Source: Acidobacteriota bacterium (GTDB taxonomy: Bacteria > Acidobacteriota > Thermoanaerobaculia > UBA5066). From it: a stretch of DNA of 64,000 bases. The DNA lies in contig JAKPXO010000270.1 in NCBI GenBank assembly GCA_029567505.1, forward strand, positions 31,668-95,667, in the 5' to 3' direction. The notes beneath the pieces were generated by a model. The model was given only the letters and a program-made list of their open reading frames with translations, was not told where the DNA came from and did not search any database. The stretch's first letter is position 1. The number at the start of each line of letters is the position of its first letter. A program made the translations under genes and the position numbers. Below, one piece after another: positions 49,591 through 58,576 of this stretch.

Positions 49591-51018
49591 TCAGGGCTGC
49601 AGAGCGTACTCGCGGACGATACGCGCGGTCCTCTCGACCCCCTCCAGGTACGACGGGAGGTGGATCCTCTCGTTCTTGCTGTGGATCGTCACGGCGTCCA
49701 GCAGGTTCACCGCGAACGGCGAGACCCCGAAGCTGCGGATTCCCCGGGCCCGGAGGTAGGCGAGGTTCGTATAGCTCCCCGTCAGGACGTACGGCCCGAC
49801 GTCGGCGTGCTCGTCGGGGTCGAGCGCGAGGACCGTGTGGAGCGTCTCCCACGCGCGACCGCGGCGCGGCGCCGGGACGCTGTCGGGGGTGACGTGCCGA
49901 AGGGTAAGGCGCACGCCGAGCGGCGCCGCCCATCGCACCATGTCCTCCCAGCGGGCACGCGCGGAGCTGCCCGGCAGCAGCGTCGCGACGACGTCCATCG
50001 TGACCTCTTTCCCCGAGGGGGCCGGCTCGACCTTTCCGAAGTAGTACATGTCGCGAAAGAGCGCCCGGTAGACCTCCGGAATCCCTTCGCCCAGCTTCCC
50101 CGACGCGACGGCCGACCGGGCGTCGTCCATGTGGTGTCCCCAGATGTCGGATCGCGAGGGACCGACGAAGGCGAGGAAGTCCTGCACTTCGTCGAGGACC
50201 CGGAACCGCTCCTCGGACATCTTCCGCTCGAGGAGATCCCGCAGCGCCTTCAGGGCGGGTTCGTCCCTGGCGTGCGCGGTCGCGATGACGTTCGCCTTCT
50301 GGAGGACCTCGATGCCGAACCGGGCGATCCGGTCCCCGCTGACCTCGTTCACGCCCCCCTCGTTGAAGGCGTCGGTGACGCCGGCGAGGAGGTCGGAACG
50401 GTTCTCGAGGACCCATCCGATCCCGATCTCCGGCGTGTAGGTCTCCTCGCCCGGCTCGGCGACGAAGACGAGATCCCGCTCCGGGACGATCCCATCCCGG
50501 CGGAGCGACGCGATTGCGAGGAAATCGGCGATCCCCTGCCCCTTCATGTCGAGCGTCCCGCGCCCGCAGAGGTACTGCACGAGGTCGCCGCCACCGTCGG
50601 CGGCGGCGAACGGAGGAGTGTCCCAGGCCGAAAGGTCCCCGACCGGGAAGACGTCCATGTGGTGCAGGAGAAGCAGGGCCTCCCCGCGACTCCGCCCCGC
50701 GAGCCGGGCCACGACGATCGGGCGCTCGGGGTCGTCGCCCACGATCTCGAACGGAATCCCCTCGCAGCCGAGCTTCTCGGCCCAGAAGCGTGCCGTCTCG
50801 ACCGTGCGACCCGGCGGGTTCTGCGAGTCGATCCGCACGTACTCGCGGAGGAGGCGGGTCGCCTCCCGCTGCCGCATCTCGGGGAGGTCGGGCGCCCGGT
50901 GCTCGACCGGTGGCGTGCGGGAACGGAGGACGCTCGGGATCGCGAGAACGACCGTCACGACGAGGGCGGCGCCCCCGTAGAGGGCAAGACGGCGACGGGT
51001 GTTCCGGGAGAGACTCAA
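49591..51018 (-). CDS. Membrane-anchored M20 family metallopeptidase
   Basis: LLLLHHMDVFPVG; CGRGTLDMKGQGIA; VAEPGEET; TTG start overlapping upstream stop. Confidence 0.9.
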   Translation of the reverse strand: MSLSRNTRRRLALYGGAALVVTVVLAIPSVLRSRTPPVEHRAPDLPEMRQREATRLLREYVRIDSQNPPGRTVETARFWAEKLGCEGIPFEIVGDDPERPIVVARLAGRSRGEALLLLHHMDVFPVGDLSAWDTPPFAAADGGGDLVQYLCGRGTLDMKGQGIADFLAIASLRRDGIVPERDLVFVAEPGEETYTPEIGIGWVLENRSDLLAGVTDAFNEGGVNEVSGDRIARFGIEVLQKANVIATAHARDEPALKALRDLLERKMSEERFRVLDEVQDFLAFVGPSRSDIWGHHMDDARSAVASGKLGEGIPEVYRALFRDMYYFGKVEPAPSGKEVTMDVVATLLPGSSARARWEDMVRWAAPLGVRLTLRHVTPDSVPAPRRGRAWETLHTVLALDPDEHADVGPYVLTGSYTNLAYLRARGIRSFGVSPFAVNLLDAVTIHSKNERIHLPSYLEGVERTARIVREYALQP

Positions 51019-53117
51019 ACGACGTCTCCGCCGCGCGACGGCGACCTCCTCCGGACGAAAGTGAGACCGAGCAGAGCGACGGCCGACATGACGGCCGCGA
51101 TGATCAGCCATCTCCCGGAGGGCTGCAAACGGACGACGTGCCGCCCGGGCGGCACGGATAGGCCGGTGAAGCCGACATTGGCGTCGTCCACGCTGACGGG
51201 GCGGCCGTCGAGCGTCGCGCGCCGCGCGGCGACGAGGGGCCGGGCCACGAAGAGGTAGGCGGGCTCCGGCCCGTCGACCGCCACTTCGATCTCGAGACGC
51301 GCGGGTCTGTCCGAGACGCGGAGGATGCGGCCCCTGGAGGGGACGAGCTCCACCCCGGGGGCCGAGAGGACGGCCAGGTCGACCGGGGCGCGTTCGCGCA
51401 GGAAGCGGGACGAGGCCGCCAGAGCGTCCGGTTCGCGCACGACGCGCCGCACGAAGCGGAACGGAGAGACCGGATTCGCGATGCGCCGCAGACCGGCGAC
51501 CGGAAGGCCGCCCGGTCCCCTGTCGGGGACGACGACGGCCTCGGCACCGGCGGAGCGGGCGAGCGCGATCGCGAGGGGACTGCCGAGAGGAGCGTCCTCC
51601 ACGAGATTCGCCCACTCGAGCTGGGCGCGCGGCAGCGCGGCGTCGTAGTCCATTTCGAAGACGGAGGCCACGCCGAAGCGCGTGTAGCTCCAGGCGAGCG
51701 CCCACGCCGCCGTCGCGCGACCGCCCGCGGCCGGGGTGGGGAGGACGGCGCCGGGAACGCGCTTCGTCCCGGGGATCGGGAGGATCCGCGGCGGCGTGTC
51801 GACCCGGGCGACCGGAAGCGCCGTCAGAACCGCGGGCGCCTCGTCCAGCATCCGCGCCTCGGAGGTCGGCAGGAGCCGAGGGGTGATCGCGGACCGGTCG
51901 AGCGCGAGGAACAGCCCGAGGAGGCCGAAGACGGGCAGACGCCGCGCCGGGACGGCCTTCTCCAGGACGCCCGCTCCGAGCGCGACGAGCCAGGCGACGC
52001 CGAACGCGAAGAGGACGAGCCACTTCTCCGGGTACCGGATGGCGGTCGCGAACGGGAGGAGGCTCGAGATCCACTCGGCGACGGGCGTCGCCGGACCGAG
52101 CGCGAGCAGGACTCCGAGCGCGGCGATCGTCGTCGCCCGAAGGCGGGCGCCGCGACCCAGGAGAAGGCCGAGAAGCGCGAGGGTCCACGCGACCCGGCCC
52201 GGGGTCAGGGACGGGAAGTACGGGTAGTCGGGAATCCCGGGGGCGGCGCTCGTCCTCGTCCAATCGGCGACGACGCCGTCCGCGAGGAGCTCCGCGAGCC
52301 GGATCGGCGGCAGCGAACCCTCTTCCGCGAAGCCCGGAAGCAGCGCCCCCCGGACGCCCCGGATGCTTTCGGCGCCCGTCACGAGGTAGGTCGCGACCAC
52401 CGGCGCCGCGAGGAGCGTGCCGAGGAGACCGCCGGCAACCCAGAGCAGGAGCGTCTTCCCTCTCTCGAGCGGGCCCGAAGACGGGCCCCGCCCGGCGAGG
52501 AGGACGAGGGCGAGGAGCGACGCGGCGAGAAGCGGCTCTGGAACCGACGCGACGAGGAGGAACGCGGTCGCGGCGGCGAGAAGGACGAGGCTCCGTCCGT
52601 CTCGCCGCGAGCGAACCCGAAGGAGCGCGGCCGCGAGCCACGGCAGCGCGGCGTACGCCGAGGAGGTGCTCAGGAAGCTCGCCGCCGAGGCCGTGATCCC
52701 GGCCGCGCCCCAGGCGAGGCCACCGAGCGCCGAGGAGAGCGGCAGGAGACCCGAGAGCCGGAGAAAGACGGCGAAGCCGGCGGACCCCGTCAGGACCCTC
52801 AGGAGCATCCAGGCTTTCGCGGCCGCCGCCGTCGGGAGGAGGACGAAAAGGAGGTTCCCGGGGTCGAAGGCCGCGACGCCCGGCCAGGCGAGGAGCGGGA
52901 GACCGCCCTGGCGAAAGCGGTCGATCCAGGGCATCTCCCCGGCGCGAACGGCCTCGGCCAGGTGCGTCTTCAGAGGGTAGAAGTACGGGATCAGGTCGCG
53001 ACCCGAAGGGACGCCGGGGCCGAGGAGAACGCGGTACGGCACGAGGAGGAGGACGAGGGCGACGAAGAGGGCGACCGCGAAGGGGCGCTTCTCGCAGATC
53101 TCGCGCACGCTCGTCAT
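51015..53117 (-). CDS. YfhO-like polytopic membrane protein
   Basis: GRDLIPYFYPLKTHLAEAVRAGEMPWIDRFRQGGLPLLAWPGVAAFDPGNLLF; many TM helices. Confidence 0.8.
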   Translation of the reverse strand: MTSVREICEKRPFAVALFVALVLLLVPYRVLLGPGVPSGRDLIPYFYPLKTHLAEAVRAGEMPWIDRFRQGGLPLLAWPGVAAFDPGNLLFVLLPTAAAAKAWMLLRVLTGSAGFAVFLRLSGLLPLSSALGGLAWGAAGITASAASFLSTSSAYAALPWLAAALLRVRSRRDGRSLVLLAAATAFLLVASVPEPLLAASLLALVLLAGRGPSSGPLERGKTLLLWVAGGLLGTLLAAPVVATYLVTGAESIRGVRGALLPGFAEEGSLPPIRLAELLADGVVADWTRTSAAPGIPDYPYFPSLTPGRVAWTLALLGLLLGRGARLRATTIAALGVLLALGPATPVAEWISSLLPFATAIRYPEKWLVLFAFGVAWLVALGAGVLEKAVPARRLPVFGLLGLFLALDRSAITPRLLPTSEARMLDEAPAVLTALPVARVDTPPRILPIPGTKRVPGAVLPTPAAGGRATAAWALAWSYTRFGVASVFEMDYDAALPRAQLEWANLVEDAPLGSPLAIALARSAGAEAVVVPDRGPGGLPVAGLRRIANPVSPFRFVRRVVREPDALAASSRFLRERAPVDLAVLSAPGVELVPSRGRILRVSDRPARLEIEVAVDGPEPAYLFVARPLVAARRATLDGRPVSVDDANVGFTGLSVPPGRHVVRLQPSGRWLIIAAVMSAVALLGLTFVRRRSPSRGGDVV

Positions 53118-55426
53118 GCGCGCCTCCCACCGTAGGCCATCGCCGCGGCGACGCCGAAGGAGAGGAGCGTCACGGCGAGGCCGGCGAGGATCCGGCCGTT
53201 CCGGTAGGCGAGAACGACCTCGTGCTCTCCGGACGGGACGGGAACGGCCGTTAGGAACCCGTCGGCGCGGAGGCTCGCGACCTCCCGCCCGTCGACGAAC
53301 GCCGTCCAGGATGGATCGCTGGAGCGCGCGACGACGAGGAGCCCGCCCGGCGGCGCGACACGGACCCGGAGACGTCGATGGCGGCTCGATCGCGCGACGA
53401 GCGTCGTCTCGCCGGCTCCGAAGGCGACCTCCTCGTCGAGCCCGGTGACGAACGTCTCCTCGAGAGGGTCGAAGGAGGACGGGACGACGAGCGTCGCGGG
53501 AGCCGGTCGGGCGCGCCTCACGAAGTGATGCTCGGGCCGCGCGCCGTCCAGCGTCACGATCCGGGCGCTCCCGAATCGCGCCGTCACCCGAACGCCCGGG
53601 GGATCCGGCCCCGGCGCGTCGGTCCGGGCCGCCGTTACGCCGACCGACCGGAGAAGCCGGACCTTCTCCTCTCCCCACGGCAGCCGCGCGAGCGCGGCCG
53701 ACGCCGCCACCGCCTCGGGCGTCGACATCCGGTCGATGTCGTTGTCTCCGCCGTAACGCAGCCCCCACGCGGCGCCGGTGATCGGGCGGAGCGGGTCGAG
53801 GCCGTCGCGCTCGCGCGCGAGCGCCGTCGCCCGCGCGACGTCGTCCGCTCCGTCGACGAAGAAGCGCCCCTCGCCGGCAGCTTCCTTCGCCGCGGCCACC
53901 TCGGCGGGAGCGGCGACCCAGAAGCCCGCCGGGCCGGCCGGCGCCGAGCCGGCCACCCGGCGTCCCGCGTCGAGGAGAAAGAGCCCCGCGGCGATCGCGG
54001 CCGCAACCCGGGGGGAGAGTCGGCCCGACCTCACGAGCGCCGGCAGGAGCGCGAGGAGAACGGCCGTCGCGAGCGCGGCGAGGAGCAGCGGCCCGAGAAG
54101 GCTCCCGACCCGTTCCCCCCTCACGCCGTCGCCGGCGAGCGACAGGGCCCGGAGCAGGCCCGCGAGCCGATCGGGAGCCGCGAGCGCGAGCGCCGCGGCG
54201 GGGAAGAGCACGCCGGCGAGCATGACCGAGGCCCCGGTGAACCGGCGTGCGGCCCGCCGGTCGTCACGCAGCCGGTCGACGCCGATCGCCGCCGCGCCGA
54301 CCAGGCCGAGCGTGGCGAGAAGCCACCACTTCTCGGGATACCGGAAGACCGGCAGCGCAGCGAGGATAGCCCCGACTGGCGGGAGAAACCTCCCGAAGGA
54401 GAGGCAGGCGGCGAGGCCCGCGAGACCGAGCGCCGCACGGCCGCGCGGGTCCCCGGCGGCGGCGGCGACGAGGGCGAGCGGCAGGAGGCCGAGTGCGAGG
54501 TCGTGGAAGTAGGGGTTCCCGGCGTCGAACGTCGCCGCGCCCCAATAGTCCGCGTCGTCCTCGGCGCGTGGATCGCCCGTCAGCCGCGGCTCCAGCAGCG
54601 TCAGGAGCCGTGCCGGGCGAACCGACCAGAAGAGCGCCCCCTCCTCCGCCCGCATCTGCGTCCCCCGCGCCGACCGGGCGAGCTCGCCGGCCGTCGGAAG
54701 AAGCTGGACGGCGGCAATGCCGGCGGAGAGGAGCCCCGCCGCCGCCAGGGCCACGAGTCGGCGGCCCGCGCGCCGCGAGAAGCCCCCTCGGGCGTCGAGG
54801 AGGGCGCCGAGCGCGGCGAGCGTCGCGGCGCCGGCCGCGCCGATCGCCGCGACGACAGGCTCTCCGCCCAGAAGCGCGAGCCCGAGCGCGACTCCGACCG
54901 TCGCGACCCTCCGCCGCGCGCCCCGGCGGTCGTCGGGATCGAGGGTCCCGACGGCTGCGAGCGCCAGCGGGATCGGGGCGAGCGAGGCCACGGTCGTGAA
55001 GAGGAGCGGGACCGTCTGGAAGACGCCCGAGAAGAGGAGGACGAGGCCGCCGGCCAGGCCGGCGGGACGGGAAAGCCCCAGGGCGCGGAGCGCCGCGTAC
55101 GAAAGGAGAACGACGAGGAGGACGTGGAGGAGAAAGAGGCCCGTCGTGCCGACAAGAGGGACGAGCCACGTCCCGGGCCAGAACGCCGCGGCGTTGGGAT
55201 TCGCCGCCAGAGCGCGTCCGGCGCCGGAGGCGTCGTTCCAGAGCGGCAGCTCTCCCGCGGCGAGGAGGCGCGACGTCACCTCCCGGAGCGGAACGAAGAA
55301 GAAGACGGCGTCCCTGCCGACGACGCTCCCCCCGAGCAGGTACTCGTGGTACCGGAGCGCCACCGCCCCGGCGAGCGCCGCGGGCGCGGCGAAGGGCTCG
55401 AGCCGGGCGAGGCGCCCCGGCGTCAC
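53114..55426 (-). CDS. YfhO-like polytopic membrane protein
   Basis: GRDAVFFFVPLREVTSRLLAAGELPLWNDASGAGRALAANPNAAAFWPGTWL; GTG start overlapping upstream stop. Confidence 0.82.
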   Translation of the reverse strand: MTPGRLARLEPFAAPAALAGAVALRYHEYLLGGSVVGRDAVFFFVPLREVTSRLLAAGELPLWNDASGAGRALAANPNAAAFWPGTWLVPLVGTTGLFLLHVLLVVLLSYAALRALGLSRPAGLAGGLVLLFSGVFQTVPLLFTTVASLAPIPLALAAVGTLDPDDRRGARRRVATVGVALGLALLGGEPVVAAIGAAGAATLAALGALLDARGGFSRRAGRRLVALAAAGLLSAGIAAVQLLPTAGELARSARGTQMRAEEGALFWSVRPARLLTLLEPRLTGDPRAEDDADYWGAATFDAGNPYFHDLALGLLPLALVAAAAGDPRGRAALGLAGLAACLSFGRFLPPVGAILAALPVFRYPEKWWLLATLGLVGAAAIGVDRLRDDRRAARRFTGASVMLAGVLFPAAALALAAPDRLAGLLRALSLAGDGVRGERVGSLLGPLLLAALATAVLLALLPALVRSGRLSPRVAAAIAAGLFLLDAGRRVAGSAPAGPAGFWVAAPAEVAAAKEAAGEGRFFVDGADDVARATALARERDGLDPLRPITGAAWGLRYGGDNDIDRMSTPEAVAASAALARLPWGEEKVRLLRSVGVTAARTDAPGPDPPGVRVTARFGSARIVTLDGARPEHHFVRRARPAPATLVVPSSFDPLEETFVTGLDEEVAFGAGETTLVARSSRHRRLRVRVAPPGGLLVVARSSDPSWTAFVDGREVASLRADGFLTAVPVPSGEHEVVLAYRNGRILAGLAVTLLSFGVAAAMAYGGRRA

Positions 55427-56826
55427 GCCTTCCGCGCCAGGACGAGGAGCGACATCCCGAACGAAGGCTCCCGCTTCTCCTCGAGCTTGAGGAGCGGCAG
55501 GAGCCACCGGAAGGCGCGAAGCTGCCCCTTCGGAAGGACCTTCCGCTTCAGGACCCGCGAGTTGAGCCACCAGCCGAGGACGCCGGGGCGGTTCAGGAAC
55601 CTCGCCGTCTCCACCTCGAAGCCCGCCCCCGAGACGAGCTTCACGAGCTCGTCCCTCTCGTAGCGGCGGAAGTGGTGGAGGTGGACGTCGAGCGTTCCGT
55701 ACAGCGCCTTCAGCGACGGCACGAGGAGGACGAGGCGGCCCCCCTTCGGCAGCACCGACGCGAAGTCGCGCAGCGTGGTCGCGTCGTCCTCGATGTGCTC
55801 GAGGACGTTCAGGCAGACGATCGAGTCGAGCCTCTCGGCGACGAGCTCCGCCCTGTCGGCGTCGGAGAGCGGGAAGCGGTACGACGCGACGCGGACGTTC
55901 GAGCGGTTCCCGAACCTCGCGGTCAGCTCGCGGACGTAGTGGACCTCGACGTCCGAGGCGACGACCCGCTCCCTCTCGACGAAGAAGCGCGTCTGGTTCC
56001 CGACGCCGGAGCCCACCTCGAGGACCCGCTGGCCGAGCGCGGCGTCGAAGCGGTCGTGGAGCCAGGCGTTGTAGGGGGCGAGCCGCTCCATCCGCCGCAG
56101 GGTCATCGTCCCCACGTCGCCGCGCGGCGCCTCCCAGCGCGCGAACTTCAGGATCACCCACACGGCCTGGAGGGCGTCCTTGAAGCCGATCTTCTTCCCC
56201 TCCTCGTACGTCCGGCCGTGGTAGGAGATCGGCACCTCGTAGACCCGGGCCCTCATCCGCGCCACCTTGCAGGTGATCTCCGGCTCGATGCCGAAGCGCT
56301 TCGACTGCAGGTCGAGCCGGTCGACGACCGAGCGCGTCATCGCCTTGTAGCAGGTCTCCATGTCCGTCAGGTTCATGTTCGTGAACATGTTGGACATGAG
56401 GGTGAGCATCCGGTTGCCGACCGTGTGCCAGAAGTAGAGGACCCGGTGGCCGCCCGGGTGGCCGAGGAATCGCGAGCCGTAGACGACGTCCGCCTCTCCG
56501 TCGAGGATGGGGCGGAGGAGGACGGAGTACTCGCGAGGGTCGTACTCCAGGTCGGCGTCCTGGATGACGACGAGGTCGCCCGTGGACGCCCGCATGCCGG
56601 TCCAGACGGCGGCCCCCTTGCCGAGGTTGCGGGGCTGGAAGACGGCGCGGACCCCGTCCTTCCCGTCCAGCTCGCGGAGGATGTCGCGCGTGCCGTCGGT
56701 CGACCCGTCGTCGACGATCACAAGCTCCTTCTCGATCCCGCCGAGGTCGACCGCGAGGACGCGGCCGACGATCTCCCGGAGCGTCTTCCGCTCGTTGTAG
56801 GCGGGCATGATGATCGAGAGCTTCAT
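55423..56826 (-). CDS. Bifunctional family-2 glycosyltransferase / class I SAM methyltransferase
   Basis: N-term LSIIMPAYNERKTLREIV and VIVDDGSTDGT; C-term QRVLEVGSGVGNQTRFF and CLNVLEHIEDD. Confidence 0.93.
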   Translation of the reverse strand: MKLSIIMPAYNERKTLREIVGRVLAVDLGGIEKELVIVDDGSTDGTRDILRELDGKDGVRAVFQPRNLGKGAAVWTGMRASTGDLVVIQDADLEYDPREYSVLLRPILDGEADVVYGSRFLGHPGGHRVLYFWHTVGNRMLTLMSNMFTNMNLTDMETCYKAMTRSVVDRLDLQSKRFGIEPEITCKVARMRARVYEVPISYHGRTYEEGKKIGFKDALQAVWVILKFARWEAPRGDVGTMTLRRMERLAPYNAWLHDRFDAALGQRVLEVGSGVGNQTRFFVERERVVASDVEVHYVRELTARFGNRSNVRVASYRFPLSDADRAELVAERLDSIVCLNVLEHIEDDATTLRDFASVLPKGGRLVLLVPSLKALYGTLDVHLHHFRRYERDELVKLVSGAGFEVETARFLNRPGVLGWWLNSRVLKRKVLPKGQLRAFRWLLPLLKLEEKREPSFGMSLLVLARKA

Positions 56827-58550
56827 GGCGGCGCGCCTTCTCCCCCCGGAATGCGGTACAGGAGGATCGAGTATCCCACGCGCCCCACGGGCTCGCCCCG
56901 CGCGGCCAGCGTCCGCCGGAGCCGGTCGTAGCCCGCGGCCCGGGCCGCGTCCCCGCGCAGCGCCATCAGCTCCGGCCCCGCGGCGAGGAGGTACGCGGAG
57001 ACCGCATAGAGGCCGGGCGTGAGCGGCGTCGACGCGGCGTCGAAGAGGCGAGCGCCCGGGAGGTGATGGGGCGGGAAGGCCCCGCCGAAGTAGGCGACCG
57101 TCAGGCCATCCGCCTCGCCGCGCCGCTCGAGCTCGCGCGCGAGACGGACGAGGTCCTGTCCCCAGTCGAGGTTCGAATCGTTCAGCCAGAGGGAGCCCTT
57201 CGCCGGCCCTCCCGCCAGCCAGTTGAAGAAGGAGAGCTCGTGGGGATGGACGGCGAGGGTCTCCGCCGCCTGGAGGAGCCCGAGGGCCGCGAGCGCCGCC
57301 GCTGCGGCGCCGCGCGGCAGGCCCCTCACGATTGCCACCGCCGCCCCGACCGCGAGGAACGGGACCGCCGGGAGGACGTGGCGGACCCCGATGTTGTAGC
57401 TGCTCGACACGCTCGAAAGGAAGACGTACGCGGGGGGAAGCAGGGCGACGAGCGCCCCCCATCCGGCACGGACACGCCGTGCAGCGAGGAGCGCCGCCGA
57501 AAGGACGAGCGCGCCGAGGAATCCGAGCGACGACTTCATCGCGAAGGCGACCGGGAAGTACGACGGGAAACCGTCGACCGACAGCTCGCCGCAGAGGACG
57601 TTGATCCCTCCCCCGCGCCGATTCTGCTCGGCGATCCCGACGAGGCCCGCGACGTAGTGGCCCGCCGGCGGACAGAGGCGCGAGAGGCCGGCCACCCTCT
57701 CCACCGTCGCCGGGGCCGCGAGGCGACCCGACAGGAACAGGCGGACCGAGCGCTCGGACTCGGCGGCGGGCATGCTCCGCATCGACACGGCGTAGACGCC
57801 GAGGAGGACCGGGAGGGCGACCGCGCCCGCGAGGGCGACGCCGGCGAGCGAGGCGACGGAGAGGCGCCCCGCGCTTCTCCGGTCCGCGAGCATCCGCGCG
57901 AGGGCCAGGACGAGGAGGATCGGGGCCAGGAAGACCGCCGTGAACTTCGCGGCGAGCGAGAGGCCGAGGAGGACGCCCGTCGCGCCCCACCTCGGCCACG
58001 ACGGACGGCGCAGGGCGGCGTCCGCCGCGAGGACGGTGGCGAGGAAGCCGAGCGCGGCGCCGACGTCGGTATGCAGGAGCCCCGCGTGCGCGACGAGCGT
58101 CGGCTCGAACGCGAGGAGGAGCGCAGCGCCGAGGCCCGCGAGCGCCCCCGCGGCCCGCCCCGCGGCCGCGGCGGCCACGAGGACGAGCGCCGCGAAGAGG
58201 AGCGGGAACGGGAGGCGGGCGGCGGCGAGGAGCCGCTCCGGCGGGATCGCGTTCTCGTAGAGGAAGCGCTGCGGCGTCTCCGCCGTCCGGTACTGGAACG
58301 GCTCCGGCAGGCGGGGCGGCCGGGCCCCGGCGAGTCCCGCGCAGGCGCCGGCGACGAGCTTCAGGAGCGGCGGGTGCTCGAGGTTCGCCCAGTAGGTCCC
58401 CGACAGGGCGTACTCGGCGCCGGCGAGCGCGTGGAACGGCTCGTCCATCGTGGCGCTGTCGAGTCGCTGGTGGTCGACGACGAGGAGCGCCCCGAGGAGG
58501 GCGAGGAGGACGGCCCCCGCCGCGGCGGCCCGACGTCCCGGACGCAACAT
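56823..58550 (-). CDS. Glycosyltransferase family 39-like membrane protein
   Basis: DSATMDEPFHALAGAEYALSGTYWANLEHPPLLKLVAG; WLNDSNLDWGQDLVRLARELERRG. Confidence 0.88.
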   Translation of the reverse strand: MLRPGRRAAAAGAVLLALLGALLVVDHQRLDSATMDEPFHALAGAEYALSGTYWANLEHPPLLKLVAGACAGLAGARPPRLPEPFQYRTAETPQRFLYENAIPPERLLAAARLPFPLLFAALVLVAAAAAGRAAGALAGLGAALLLAFEPTLVAHAGLLHTDVGAALGFLATVLAADAALRRPSWPRWGATGVLLGLSLAAKFTAVFLAPILLVLALARMLADRRSAGRLSVASLAGVALAGAVALPVLLGVYAVSMRSMPAAESERSVRLFLSGRLAAPATVERVAGLSRLCPPAGHYVAGLVGIAEQNRRGGGINVLCGELSVDGFPSYFPVAFAMKSSLGFLGALVLSAALLAARRVRAGWGALVALLPPAYVFLSSVSSSYNIGVRHVLPAVPFLAVGAAVAIVRGLPRGAAAAALAALGLLQAAETLAVHPHELSFFNWLAGGPAKGSLWLNDSNLDWGQDLVRLARELERRGEADGLTVAYFGGAFPPHHLPGARLFDAASTPLTPGLYAVSAYLLAAGPELMALRGDAARAAGYDRLRRTLAARGEPVGRVGYSILLYRIPGGEGAPP

Positions 58551-58576
58551 GGCGCGCGAAGTGTAAGACTCGGCGG

